NCBI GenBank assembly: GCA_027068415.1
Contig: JAMOTD010000014.1
Coordinates: 1-64,000, forward strand
Reading direction: 5' to 3'
DNA from: Desulfurobacteriaceae bacterium
GTDB lineage: Bacteria; Aquificota; Aquificia; Desulfurobacteriales; Desulfurobacteriaceae
Length of the DNA: 64,000 bases
Shown here: in pieces, positions 33,595-42,039 of the stretch
Layout of the letters: each line of letters begins with the position of its first letter
Numbering within the stretch: the first letter of the stretch is position 1
Translations under genes and position numbers: made by a program
The notes under the pieces: generated by a model
What the model was told of the DNA's origin: nothing
Database searches by the model: none
What the model saw: only the letters and a program-made list of their open reading frames with translations

Positions 33595-34371
33595 ATGGTT
33601 AAGCTAAAGGAGATAAAAGATTTCCTTGAGTCGCTGATTCCCCTCTCCCTGCAGGACGGCTGGGATAACTCCGGTCTTCAAGTAGGTTGGGAGGAGGCCG
33701 AGGTAAGTAATGTCGGCTTTGCTCTTACGGTATCAAGGGCGGTTATAGAGGAGGCCGCACGAAAGGGCGTTCAGCTGATAATTACCCACCACCCCATAAC
33801 AATTTCCGGCGTTAAGGCCTTGATTCCGAATAGCTATCCGGCTCTTCTCTACCTTGAGCTCGTAAAGAGGGGAATCTCCGTTTACGCCCTCCACACAAAC
33901 CTTGACGTTTCTCCCTACGGCCCCACAAAGTTGATAGCCGACGAAATTGGCCTTGAGGGTGAGCCGATTGTTGAGAAGCCCCCCTACGGGCTGGTGGGAA
34001 GTTTAAAAGAGCCCGTGAGCCAGAGGGAGCTCTTAGGTAAACTCCTCTCCTTTCTGCCCTTTGACGCCTTTAGAACTGTAAACTACAGATCCGATGAGCC
34101 TGTTGAAAGGGTTGCCGTCTGCTCGGGAAGCGGAGCATCCTTTATAGACCTTGTTCACGGCAGGGCTCAGGTTTACATAACGGGAGACGTTAAGTACCAC
34201 GACGCGATGAAAGCTTTTGACTTGGGTCTTACGGTTTTTGATATGGGCCACTTTGGTACCGAGAGGCTCTTTTTCCTTCCGCTGAAAAAGCTCTTGTCTG
34301 AGGCCTTCCCTTCGCTTAACTATTTAGTCTTTGAAGAAAAATCCCCCTTTGAGGTGGTAAGAGATGCTTAA
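33595..34371 (+). CDS. Nif3-like dinuclear metal center protein
   Basis: A 258-aa NIF3/YqfO family protein. LIPLSLQDGWDNSGLQVG, QLIITHHPITISGVK, VYALHTNLDVSPYGP and YITGDVKYHDAMKAFDLGLTVFDMGHFGTE hold the metal-binding His, Asp and Glu residues. Annotated in some genomes as GTP cyclohydrolase I type 2, but function is unsettled. It overlaps the zinc-ribbon gene by 8 nt, a common pairing. Confidence 0.87.
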   Translation: MVKLKEIKDFLESLIPLSLQDGWDNSGLQVGWEEAEVSNVGFALTVSRAVIEEAARKGVQLIITHHPITISGVKALIPNSYPALLYLELVKRGISVYALHTNLDVSPYGPTKLIADEIGLEGEPIVEKPPYGLVGSLKEPVSQRELLGKLLSFLPFDAFRTVNYRSDEPVERVAVCSGSGASFIDLVHGRAQVYITGDVKYHDAMKAFDLGLTVFDMGHFGTERLFFLPLKKLLSEAFPSLNYLVFEEKSPFEVVRDA

Positions 34372-35068
34372 CGAGAAACTTCTTGAAGTTCAAAACCTTG
34401 AGATAGAGGCCATAAGGCTTGATACCAAGATTAAAGACATTGAGAAGAGGAAGAGGGAGCTCTTGAGGGAGCTCTCGGAGATTGAGAGGAAGGTTGAGTC
34501 TGCTAAGGAGAAGTTAAGGGAGAAGGAGAGGGAGCTCTCGGAGCTCAAAAACTTCGTTGAGTACAAGAAGCTGAGAATAGAAGAGCTCAACAGACAGAAG
34601 GAGAGCGCAAAGAGCAGAGAAGAGTTTAAAAAGATTTTGAGGGCAATAGCAAAGAACGAAGACGAGATAATAAAGACGAAGCAGAAAATTACTATGGTTG
34701 AAACAGAAGTTGAGACTCTTAAAGAGGCCTACGAGAAGGTTAAGAAGCAGTTTTCTCCCCAGATTGAGAGGCTGAAAGAGGAGATTGAGGAGCTCTCTTC
34801 AGAAGCTGAGCTTTTAAAGAGGAAAAGAGATAAAGTCCTTAAAGAAATTGAAGAGATAAAGGCTCAGCTTGACCCCTCAGAGATAGAGAGGTTTGAGCAG
34901 CTAAAGAGCAAGTTTAACGGCTTGGTCTTTGCCGACATCTCCACCGGAGCCTGTGAAGGGTGCGGTATGACCTATTCCCCTGCCGAGTATAGGGAGCTCA
35001 TTAAAAACCTCACTCCCGGTAAGAGTAAGTGCCCCTACTGCGGAAGATTTGTTTACCTTAAGAGGTAG
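34364..35068 (+). CDS. coiled-coil protein with C4 zinc ribbon (DUF164/CT398 type)
   Basis: A 234-aa protein. Residues 1-175 are a long antiparallel coiled coil rich in Glu/Lys/Leu heptads. The end has a C4 zinc ribbon, ACEGCGMTYSP...SKCPYCGRFVYL. This is the CT398/HP0958-like family, which in Helicobacter is linked to flagellar sigma-54 control but is widespread with Nif3. No flagellar genes are in this window. Confidence 0.82.
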   Translation: MLNEKLLEVQNLEIEAIRLDTKIKDIEKRKRELLRELSEIERKVESAKEKLREKERELSELKNFVEYKKLRIEELNRQKESAKSREEFKKILRAIAKNEDEIIKTKQKITMVETEVETLKEAYEKVKKQFSPQIERLKEEIEELSSEAELLKRKRDKVLKEIEEIKAQLDPSEIERFEQLKSKFNGLVFADISTGACEGCGMTYSPAEYRELIKNLTPGKSKCPYCGRFVYLKR

Positions 35069-35085
35069 GGGGGCTCCCCCTACCT
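35063..35085. terminator. bidirectional hairpin covering two stop codons
   Basis: A near-perfect palindrome (AGGTAGGGGG/CCCCCTACCT) spans the stop codons of both convergent genes. It has no flanking T-run, but it is strong and may separate the core transcript from the accessory block to its right. Confidence 0.5.
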
Positions 35086-36568
35086 AAACATCAGTTTCCT
35101 TATAGAGTTTAACTTGCTCTTTTATCCTTCTAAAGACTTCTTCTCCGAGGTTCTCCTTTATCACTTTGGCTGAGGATCGGCTTATCTTCTTTATAGCTCC
35201 TCTCTCAATTAGGTATTCAAGGACAGACTTTCCAGTTGAGTCCTTTTTAAATATGTGTTCAGGGTTTATTCCAAAAAAGCCAATTTGACTTAACTTGTAA
35301 CCCCTTTCCTTCATTAAGTTTTCATAGTTTTTAACCAATTCCTTTACTAAAGCGTCCCTTAGCTTTTCTTTTAAGTTGGTATTTACGTCCTCAATTGGCT
35401 TTGAGATTGTTTTGGTTAAAAGCTCTTTGGAAAGTTTAAAGGAAACAGCCCACCTAACAAACTTATCGTTAACGGTTATTGGAAGTGCGTTAATGTCCTT
35501 TAACTCAACCTTAAGTACCCTATTTACTTGGGATACGATCTCCTTTAACCTCCTTGCCCCTAAGTACTCCTTGTTGTTTAGTTCTTCACAGACCCTTGCA
35601 ATCTCAACTAAAGCACTCTCTTTTACATCAACAAGGATACCTTCAATAACCTCGGGTATCTCAAATCTCTGCCTCTTTAATATTTCTAAATAGTCCCTAA
35701 AGCCGAGTTTCCTAACTTTTGCCTTTACATCAAGTCTACCCTTTAGTTCAGGGATTAGCTCATCGGGGGAACTCTGGGAGAAGGAGCCTGACAAGATAAA
35801 GGTAAGGAACGTTGTGTCTATCTTCCCTTCCTCATGGGTTACAACTGTTCCCTCAACCATCGCTAAGATAAAGTTTTGAAGGGGACGGTAAAATGACTCA
35901 CTGTCCCCATCCCTTTCATCGATTAAGATCTTGTCTATCTCATCTATAAATACAATCCCAAAGGGTCTATTGTAGATACTTTTTTGGTTAAATTTAACAA
36001 AATCCCCCTCTATTACATACGAGATAAGCCACTTTAGGTTCTTAACAGTTTCCTCTACCCACTTTTCTTTCCCAAATTTGTTAAATAGCTCTTCAATAAC
36101 CTCGTCTTCGCTTAAGAAGACTGTTGCTGCACAGAACTCAAGGCCTACTAAGAATTCTAAGGGAGAAGGTTTTGCCTTTTTCAATATCTCAATAGCCTTT
36201 TTCTTTACTAAGACATCGCGTGCCATTTGGCTTAGCTTAAGTAGGTTTTCAGGGGTTAAAGCCTTTTTAAAGTCTACTGCAACAATTTCTTGAACGTCCC
36301 TTCCTTTGTAGCCGGTTAAGGTATAGTCCGATATACAGGTCTGGACAAAAGGAACGTCAAGGACTTTACTAATACTCCTTGAGATTTGGGTCTTACCGCT
36401 CCCTGTAGGACCCATTAATAGTATGTTGTGGGGTTTTATATCTTTTTGAAGGGCAAAAGCTTCAAAGTTTTCACATACTGCAGAAGCAATGTCCTCTACT
36501 GCACTCTCCTGGCCCACTATAAACTCGTTTAGCTTTTTTGATATGTATGAACTTGCATAGGTTAACAT
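35084..36568 (-). CDS. HslU/ClpX-like AAA+ ATPase with C-terminal extension
   Basis: A 494-aa AAA+ protein resembling HslU. Walker A GPTGSGKT (53-60), a pore-loop GYKG (86-89, HslU has GYVG), Walker B IVFIDEID (205-212), the HslU-style LSGSFSQSSPDELIPELKGRLD with arginine finger R278, and sensor-2 GARR (337-340). The insert between pore loop and Walker B takes the place of the HslU I-domain but is different in sequence. A 110-residue C-terminal extension follows where HslU ends. No hslV peptidase is adjacent. Codon use is AT-rich compared with the flanking genes, suggesting acquisition. It probably unfolds or remodels a specific partner, perhaps the product of the next gene. Confidence 0.75.
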   Translation of the reverse strand: MLTYASSYISKKLNEFIVGQESAVEDIASAVCENFEAFALQKDIKPHNILLMGPTGSGKTQISRSISKVLDVPFVQTCISDYTLTGYKGRDVQEIVAVDFKKALTPENLLKLSQMARDVLVKKKAIEILKKAKPSPLEFLVGLEFCAATVFLSEDEVIEELFNKFGKEKWVEETVKNLKWLISYVIEGDFVKFNQKSIYNRPFGIVFIDEIDKILIDERDGDSESFYRPLQNFILAMVEGTVVTHEEGKIDTTFLTFILSGSFSQSSPDELIPELKGRLDVKAKVRKLGFRDYLEILKRQRFEIPEVIEGILVDVKESALVEIARVCEELNNKEYLGARRLKEIVSQVNRVLKVELKDINALPITVNDKFVRWAVSFKLSKELLTKTISKPIEDVNTNLKEKLRDALVKELVKNYENLMKERGYKLSQIGFFGINPEHIFKKDSTGKSVLEYLIERGAIKKISRSSAKVIKENLGEEVFRRIKEQVKLYKETDV

Positions 36569-36577
36569 GGCTCCCTC

Positions 36578-37849
36578 CTAAAACTCAATGTCTTTCTCGT
36601 TAAAATCCCCATAGAGATAAAATTCAATCTCTATTTTTCTATTTTTAGTTAGGTACTTTGTTAGTTTCTCTTTTATTACTTCCCTGCCAGCCTTTAGGAC
36701 TATTTCAAAATCTTTGTCCTTTAGAATGTCCACAAGGACGTCTTCGGAGAAGAACTCGTAAGTTATTTTTCTTAGGAGCTGTACGTTTAGTATCCTATCC
36801 CCTGAAAAGTTTCTCAGTTCAGCCATAAGGATTGTTGCAAAGTTCTTTGACTCGTTGAAAGTGAACACGTCAGGGTCAAGGCGGATAATTGCAATATCCC
36901 CCTTTGGTATAAAGATTTCAGAGTGGAAGTTAAGCTGTGTTGGGAGCTCCTCACATATTAAGGCTACATTTGAGTTCCCTAATCTTTTAATAGGAACGAG
37001 TATGTCTCCCTTCCTTAAGACTGGGGATTTAAAGTCATTTTCCTTCTCAATTGAACTTAGGATTAGCTTAATTTCATCTTCACTTTCGACTTTCTGGCTC
37101 TGTTCTAAGTCCTTTTTGAAGATAAAAATAGGCCTAAGCTCTCTCATTCCAACTTTTTTAATTCCCTTTGAGTGTTCAAAAGTTGAGGGGAGCTCTATCA
37201 TTGGAGGTGTTTGTTTTGAAAGGGGAGAGTAAATTACTTCAACGGGAATTTGTTTAAAACTGAAGGTTTTTTTATGTCCGGTTAACTTACTAACCAGTTG
37301 AACTATAAAGTCGTCTGGAGTTAAGTTTTCCTTTTGTGTAAGAATTATTAAAACTTTATTATCGTCAATAGGAAAGGTTTTATGGTTGTAAAAACCCTTT
37401 AGCCAACCAAGATTGTACTTTGCCATGAATTCCGTACAAATATAGATTCCATATGGGAATCCTTTGTTGAGTAGTTTTATAAGACCAAGTAATGGTTCAA
37501 GCTCAAGTAAGTAGGATGTTGTACTATCAACTTCTGGGAGATTCTCAGCCACTATTCCAGGGGTAGCTATTGGAACAACCTTCTCCTTGCCTGGTTTAAT
37601 TTCAAGGTCAAAACCATACTCATTGTTGAGTAAGTGTTTTAGAATACTAAAGTCGATTGAGAGTGTAGATTTAAGGTTCAACATCCCTTTAAAGAGTTCT
37701 GGTAAAATAACTAAGGGAGCTCTATGGTGTTTCTTTGATAGCTCCAAGACTTCTTTCAAAACTTGAATGTCGAAAGTTTCGACTGGCTTTTCCTCTATTA
37801 GGCTAAGAATCCATTTTAAATCTTGTGAAGAAAGAGATACTTTCTCCAT
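36578..37849 (-). CDS. unknown protein paired with HslU-like ATPase
   Basis: A 423-aa soluble protein, not recognised. The ATG at 37849 is 5 nt after GGAGG; a TTG four codons upstream overlaps that site. It has no signal peptide or membrane segment. The N-terminal 60 residues are helical. A mid-to-late segment (about 285-370: SPVLRKGDILVPIKRLGNSNVALICEEL...) weakly recalls the target-recognition repeat of type I restriction S subunits or other beta-helical binding domains. It lies 9 bp upstream of the AAA+ gene in the same AT-rich style, so it is likely its partner, adaptor or substrate. Confidence 0.55.
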   Translation of the reverse strand: MEKVSLSSQDLKWILSLIEEKPVETFDIQVLKEVLELSKKHHRAPLVILPELFKGMLNLKSTLSIDFSILKHLLNNEYGFDLEIKPGKEKVVPIATPGIVAENLPEVDSTTSYLLELEPLLGLIKLLNKGFPYGIYICTEFMAKYNLGWLKGFYNHKTFPIDDNKVLIILTQKENLTPDDFIVQLVSKLTGHKKTFSFKQIPVEVIYSPLSKQTPPMIELPSTFEHSKGIKKVGMRELRPIFIFKKDLEQSQKVESEDEIKLILSSIEKENDFKSPVLRKGDILVPIKRLGNSNVALICEELPTQLNFHSEIFIPKGDIAIIRLDPDVFTFNESKNFATILMAELRNFSGDRILNVQLLRKITYEFFSEDVLVDILKDKDFEIVLKAGREVIKEKLTKYLTKNRKIEIEFYLYGDFNEKDIEF

Positions 37850-37944
37850 TTTAACCTCCAAACTTGGTTTCTTAATTCAATCTTAATTCCCGTACTAAAA
37901 GAGAGAAACTGTTAAAATTTCAACCCTTTTTAAAAGAATAGTCC

Positions 37945-37967
37945 TTTGCTAAGTTGAACTTAGCAAA
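37945..37967. promoter_or_regulatory. perfect 23-bp palindrome in divergent promoter region
   Basis: TTTGCTAAGTT, a central G, and AACTTAGCAAA form two perfect 11-bp arms. It lies between divergent genes (starts at 37849 and 38015), just upstream of TTGTAAAATAA, a possible -10 for the rightward operon. It is a strong candidate operator controlling one or both sides. No regulator gene is found in the block. Confidence 0.6.
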
Positions 37968-38014
37968 AATTGTAAAATAACTCTTTGGAAATTTCCTATC
38001 AGGAGGGTGAGATA

Positions 38015-38860
38015 ATGGTCTATCGTTTTCTCTCCCTGACAGCAGCTCTTTTAATAGTTGGAGGTTGCAAAACCCTTAATGAGGTTACCCCTGTAGTAGT
38101 AAGTTCAATAGAAAAGGGCAAAGTAAGGCCTGAGGAAAAGAGGAAGATTGCCTCTATTGTCGTAAAGGATGTTTTAGAGAACATAGATAAGGTGGAAAGG
38201 AAGGCGGGAGAGAACAGAGCCCCAAAGGCAAAAGAGGTAGTGTCTCAAAAACCCAGGGAGGAAGAAAGGCCTTCAAGAATAAAAGAGAGTAAATTTATGT
38301 CCTTTGATTGTGGTCCAATTGTAGCTCCTTACGTTGTTGTTTCTGCTTTTGGTCAGTGTTTGGTTTTCCTTGAGGGAGAGGTTCCACTTAAAAAAGCTAA
38401 GAGATTTTATCAACTTAAAGACCTTACTCCTGGGGAGCTTACGTATGTAATAAAGTATATGGTTATAAAGCGAAAGGACCCTGAAGCTAATGACAAACTT
38501 CTATACTACTTAGGAAGATATGACAGGTACCTCTTTTTAGGGGTTAAGAGGGATCTCCTTAGTAGCGGCATTGTGCCTATTCTACCTGAAAAGAATGTGC
38601 TTTTGCTTCCTAATGATGCCGATTTTTATCAACCCTATTCAGAGTATAGAAAGCTCTTAGCAAGGATGTTGTATAAGAATTCTTCCGGTAGGATATTACC
38701 TATTTCTGTTAAGGTTGTGAAAAATAAAGAAGAAAAAGCCGAAGCTGATTCAAAGGTAGAGAGTTTCCCTGTTGATAGTAGCGATATTCACTATAATCCA
38801 AAAGAGGAGAAAAGGTGGCCCTATAAAAGAACTGTTAACTTAGAAAAGGTAAAACCATGA
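38015..38860 (+). CDS. lipoprotein of unknown function
   Basis: A 281-aa protein. The start at 38015 follows AGGAGGGTGA and gives a lipoprotein signal (FLSLTAALLIVGGC, lipidated Cys18). A charged linker rich in Lys/Glu spans about 40-95, then a compact domain (about 98-235) with a Cys pair (FDCGP and FGQCLVF) that could form a disulfide. The tail is charged. No family recognised. It overlaps the next gene by 4 nt (ATGA), so they are coupled, and codon use is AT-rich. Confidence 0.6.
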   Translation: MVYRFLSLTAALLIVGGCKTLNEVTPVVVSSIEKGKVRPEEKRKIASIVVKDVLENIDKVERKAGENRAPKAKEVVSQKPREEERPSRIKESKFMSFDCGPIVAPYVVVSAFGQCLVFLEGEVPLKKAKRFYQLKDLTPGELTYVIKYMVIKRKDPEANDKLLYYLGRYDRYLFLGVKRDLLSSGIVPILPEKNVLLLPNDADFYQPYSEYRKLLARMLYKNSSGRILPISVKVVKNKEEKAEADSKVESFPVDSSDIHYNPKEEKRWPYKRTVNLEKVKP

Positions 38861-40728
38861 GAAAGGCTCTTAGTTACATATTTTCCTTTACTTTCTTTAT
38901 TCTTGTTCTAAAGATCCTTTACTTAATTGCTGAATTTATATATAATTCAACAGTTCTTGATATTCTTTCTTCTCCCTCTGTTGATAAAAATGTCGTGGAG
39001 AACCTTGAAAACTTTGCCCATATTATCTCTGCTTTAGGAACGACTCTTCTTATTATAGGCTTTGTTTACCAGAAATTTCTTTTTAACTTTAGAATGCCTC
39101 TAAGGGTTGCTGGTGGATTTATTGCTTTTACTCTTCTTTTCTCTTCTTTCTATAAGTTCTACGATGAGCTCTTTGCTTACATTTTTGAATCTCTAAAAAA
39201 GAACGAGCAGGTCTACGTAGGGAGTTTTTATGTAAACCTTTTGAGAACTGGGATTATCAACGGTAACTTTGAGTATCCTTCAATCATTCCAGTTAAAGCT
39301 TCAGATACCTTTTCCCTGGAAGATAGAGTTATGCTTGCCAATACTTATCTCGTTCTCCTTTACGATAGTAAGATAGTTGAGAAGTTTCACAGTTCAGAGG
39401 TTGTTGCAAGTCTTGCAACACTCTTTTCTGAAAGTCTTGGTATCGACCTTGATGCAAAGTGGAACTCATATAAAAGAACAATGAAACAGATCGAGGAGTT
39501 TTGGAAACTTTACAAAGAGAAGGTTCAGGAGCTTAATGTCAAATTAAAGAGAGAGCTTTTACGTAAGGAGGATGTTTATAGAGAACTTCTAAAAGTTCTT
39601 CAGACAAAGTACTGGAAAGAGTATCAAGAGAGGAGGGTAGAGTTTTATAGAAGACTTAATAGGGAACTATCTGATGAGAATGTAGATAGGATAGATAAAG
39701 AGCTTAAGAGGTTTTTCAGGTATAAGTTCCTTAAAAAGGCTCAACGGCGTTATAGAGCAGAAATGTACAAGAACTTCCACCACTACATTCCTCCCCGTGA
39801 ATGGTGCCTTTACAACGGTAATAGGAAGCAGTGTCCCTCAAAAGAGAGGATTAGGAAGGTTCTTTTGAGGGAGGCAAAGAGGGAGTTTAAAGAGAAGTTT
39901 TATATCTCCCCAGATATATATAGCTTTTCTGATTTCATAAAAGCTATCGAAAACATTTCCTACTACCGAGAAAAGATTAGGGCTGAACTCTTTAATAAGG
40001 GTCTAATAGTACCACATACTGTTGAGTTAAGAATTTCTTCTCCTGAAGGCTTTTATAGGACTTATGGACCATCGGTCAGGTACACTTTAGAGGCAAAGTT
40101 TGGCTCATTAATGGAAAAGTACCTTAAAAGGAAGGGGCTTCCTCCATTTTCGATCCCTCCCGGTCTTTCAAGAAGTGAATTTTTAAAAAAGGTTAAAGAA
40201 TCGCTCTCTAAGTACTATGGGAACGTACCTTTATTTTTGAGTCAGAAAGGCTTTTACAGGTTTTATGTTAAGAACCTTCTTCCAAACTCTGTCGAGGAAA
40301 TAGAGGAGAATAGGGCTATTGAGGAGTTTGCTGACCTTTCACTAAAGCTGGTAGTCATTCCTCCGATTGCCCTTATGCTCTCTTCTGTTATTGGATTTTT
40401 AAACCTTATTACTCTTCTCCTCATGCCGCTAAATTTCTTAGTCAAAAAACTATTTAAAGGGAAAAGGCTCACTATATGGATCGCTGGTGCTCTTATCATT
40501 TCTATTCTCATTATTTATCCTTTAAAAGCTCAGGAAAGACCTGGGAAAGTATATCAGGTTTTTCTTAAACTTGAGAATAGGGAGCTCTCCCTAAAAGAAA
40601 GGGTTCTTGTTGAGGGAGCAAGGTGGTTGCTTTATGTTGAACCTTACGCTTACAAGATTGGTAGTTTCCTAAGGGAGCATCTGCCTTCTAAATTGAAGAG
40701 GGAGTATAAGCAGGTTTTCAAGCTTTGA
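38857..40728 (+). CDS. large membrane protein of unknown function
   Basis: A 623-aa protein with about three N-terminal membrane helices (5-30, 53-71, 82-103), a large very basic and helical middle (about 110-490, with coiled-coil stretches such as WKEYQERRVEFYRRLNRELSDENVDRIDKELKRFF), and two or three C-terminal membrane helices (about 500-565). A Cys pair (REWCLYNGNRKQCPS) may be disulfide bonded. No family recognised. With the lipoprotein it could form an envelope complex. The gene ends 22 bp before tRNA-Asn. Confidence 0.6.
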   Translation: MRKALSYIFSFTFFILVLKILYLIAEFIYNSTVLDILSSPSVDKNVVENLENFAHIISALGTTLLIIGFVYQKFLFNFRMPLRVAGGFIAFTLLFSSFYKFYDELFAYIFESLKKNEQVYVGSFYVNLLRTGIINGNFEYPSIIPVKASDTFSLEDRVMLANTYLVLLYDSKIVEKFHSSEVVASLATLFSESLGIDLDAKWNSYKRTMKQIEEFWKLYKEKVQELNVKLKRELLRKEDVYRELLKVLQTKYWKEYQERRVEFYRRLNRELSDENVDRIDKELKRFFRYKFLKKAQRRYRAEMYKNFHHYIPPREWCLYNGNRKQCPSKERIRKVLLREAKREFKEKFYISPDIYSFSDFIKAIENISYYREKIRAELFNKGLIVPHTVELRISSPEGFYRTYGPSVRYTLEAKFGSLMEKYLKRKGLPPFSIPPGLSRSEFLKKVKESLSKYYGNVPLFLSQKGFYRFYVKNLLPNSVEEIEENRAIEEFADLSLKLVVIPPIALMLSSVIGFLNLITLLLMPLNFLVKKLFKGKRLTIWIAGALIISILIIYPLKAQERPGKVYQVFLKLENRELSLKERVLVEGARWLLYVEPYAYKIGSFLREHLPSKLKREYKQVFKL

Positions 40729-40750
40729 ATTCATTGAGGGAAAATAAAAA

Positions 40751-40826
40751 TGGCTCCCCGGGCCGGGCTCGAACCAGCGACCTGGTGGTTAACAGCCACC
40801 CGCTCTACCAGCTGAGCTACCGGGGA
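40751..40826 (-). tRNA. tRNA-Asn (GTT)
   Basis: A 76-nt cloverleaf with encoded CCA. Acceptor TCCCCGG/CCGGGGA, D-arm GCTCAGCTGGTAGAGC, anticodon stem GGTGG/CCACC around CTGTTAA (anticodon GTT) and T-arm GCTGG-TTCGAGC-CCGGC. Its 3' end faces the AT-rich block, the usual side for element integration. Confidence 0.95.
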
Positions 40827-40970
40827 GCTTTGCTATTCAAAAATATAGGAATCCCGGTTTCGGGTGTCAAGGTTTTGCGAGCAGTTTTGAGGTATAAAAA
40901 TCGGCTAACTAAAGTTTAAGCTGCAGTGTTTTACAGAACCCTATTCGGCTTTTCATAGAACCTTTTAAAG

Positions 40971-41065
40971 TGGCGGAGGGGGCGGGATTCGAACCCGCGG
41001 TACCCCTTGTGGGGGTACACACGATTTCCAATCGTGCCCCTTCAGCCAGGCTCGGGCACCCCTCC
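40971..41065 (-). tRNA. tRNA-Ser (GGA)
   Basis: A 95-nt class II tRNA with encoded CCA. Acceptor GGAGGGG/CCCCTCC, anticodon loop TTGGAAA (GGA), and the long variable arm (GTACCCCC ACAA GGGGTAC) expected of serine tRNAs. T-loop GTTCGAAT is intact. Confidence 0.95.
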
Positions 41066-41098
41066 GTGCAGAGGAAAATATAGTGAATTTTAAGGCAG

Positions 41099-41127
41099 TT
41101 GACAAGAGAAGGTTCCTTTAGTAAATT
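41099..41127 (+). promoter_or_regulatory. sigma-70 promoter for rplM-rpsI-argC
   Basis: TTGACA (41099-41104), a 17-bp spacer and TAAATT (41122-41127). This is one of the best promoters in the window and sits 60 bp before the rplM start. Confidence 0.75.
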
Positions 41128-41149
41128 TCCGCCTGCCCGCTACATTTTC

Positions 41150-41169
41150 GGCGTTTTTACCAAAACGCC
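41150..41169 (+). promoter_or_regulatory. leader hairpin before rplM
   Basis: GGCGTTTT and AAAACGCC pair around a short loop in the transcript leader, ending 6 bp before the GGAGGAAG ribosome site. It may stabilise the leader or be an autoregulatory site for L13; no conserved motif is claimed. Confidence 0.4.
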
Positions 41170-41187
41170 ACTATCGGAGGAAGTGAA

Positions 41188-41616
41188 ATGAGAACCTTCA
41201 TGCAGAGGAAGGAGGACGTCCAGAGGGACTGGTACCTGGTTGACGCTACGGGGAAGACCCTTGGTAGGCTTGCCTCTGAAATTGCCAAAATCCTTATGGG
41301 TAAGCACAAGCCTACTTACACTCCCCATGTTGACGGCGGAGACTTTGTGGTTGTAGTTAACGCCGAGAAGATTCACGTAACCGGTAAGAAGCTTGACAAG
41401 AAAATCTACTACAAGCACACGCTCTACCCCGGCGGTCTTAAAGAGACTCCCCTCAGGAAGATGCTTCAGGAGAAGCCCGAAGAGGTTATCAGACTTGCTG
41501 TTAGGGGTATGCTTCCCAAGAACAAGCTAAGGGATAGAAGAATGAAAAGGCTTAAGGTTTATGTAGGTCCAGAGCATCCCCACAAAGCCCAGAACCCTAA
41601 ACCTATTGAGCTTTAA
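41188..41616 (+). CDS. rplM: 50S ribosomal protein L13
   Basis: A 142-aa ribosomal protein. [62 protein letters not shown] and [33 protein letters not shown] are diagnostic. It starts the rplM-rpsI operon, 12 bp before rpsI. Confidence 0.98.
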   Translation: MRTFMQRKEDVQRDWYLVDATGKTLGRLASEIAKILMGKHKPTYTPHVDGGDFVVVVNAEKIHVTGKKLDKKIYYKHTLYPGGLKETPLRKMLQEKPEEVIRLAVRGMLPKNKLRDRRMKRLKVYVGPEHPHKAQNPKPIEL

Positions 41617-41628
41617 CGGAGGAGTGTA

Positions 41629-42039
41629 ATGGCTGAGATTAGATATTACGGAACCGGAAAGAGGAAGACTGCCGTAGCAAGGGTCTGGCTTATTCCCAAC
41701 GGTGAAGGAAAAATTGTTGTAAGGCTTACGAAGAAGAAGGAAGTTCCTGCCGAGGAGTACTTCGGAAGGCTTACTCTCTTAAAGATTATGCAGCAGCCTT
41801 TTGACGTTACCGGCACTAACGGAAGGTTTGACGTTCTCTGTACGGTTAAGGGAGGAGGAAAGTCTGCTCAAGCCGATGCCGTTAAGTACGGTATAGCTAA
41901 AGCTCTCCTTGCCTTTAACCCCGAGCTTAGGCCTACTCTCAAGAAGGCCGGCTTCCTGACAAGAGATGCAAGGATTAAGGAGAGGAAGAAGTACGGCCAG
42001 AGGGGAGCCCGTGCAAGGTACCAGTGGTCAAAGCGTTAA
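41629..42039 (+). CDS. rpsI: 30S ribosomal protein S9
   Basis: A 136-aa protein with [26 protein letters not shown] start, [45 protein letters not shown] and the basic C-terminal [11 protein letters not shown] that reaches the decoding centre. Its last 29 bases overlap the probable argC start. Confidence 0.98.
   Translation: MAEIRYYGTGKRKTAVARVWLIPNGEGKIVVRLTKKKEVPAEEYFGRLTLLKIMQQPFDVTGTNGRFDVLCTVKGGGKSAQADAVKYGIAKALLAFNPELRPTLKKAGFLTRDARIKERKKYGQRGARARYQWSKR

Noticed and set aside
35084-36568. Annotating this gene as hslU
   Set aside because: The C-terminus and insert differ from HslU and no hslV is next to it, so the name would imply a function not supported.
35063-40770. Integration att sites: GGCTCCCC is shared by the left edge and the tRNA-Asn 3' end
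   Set aside because: Only 8 bases match, the motif is common in this GC-rich genome, and no integrase gene is present.
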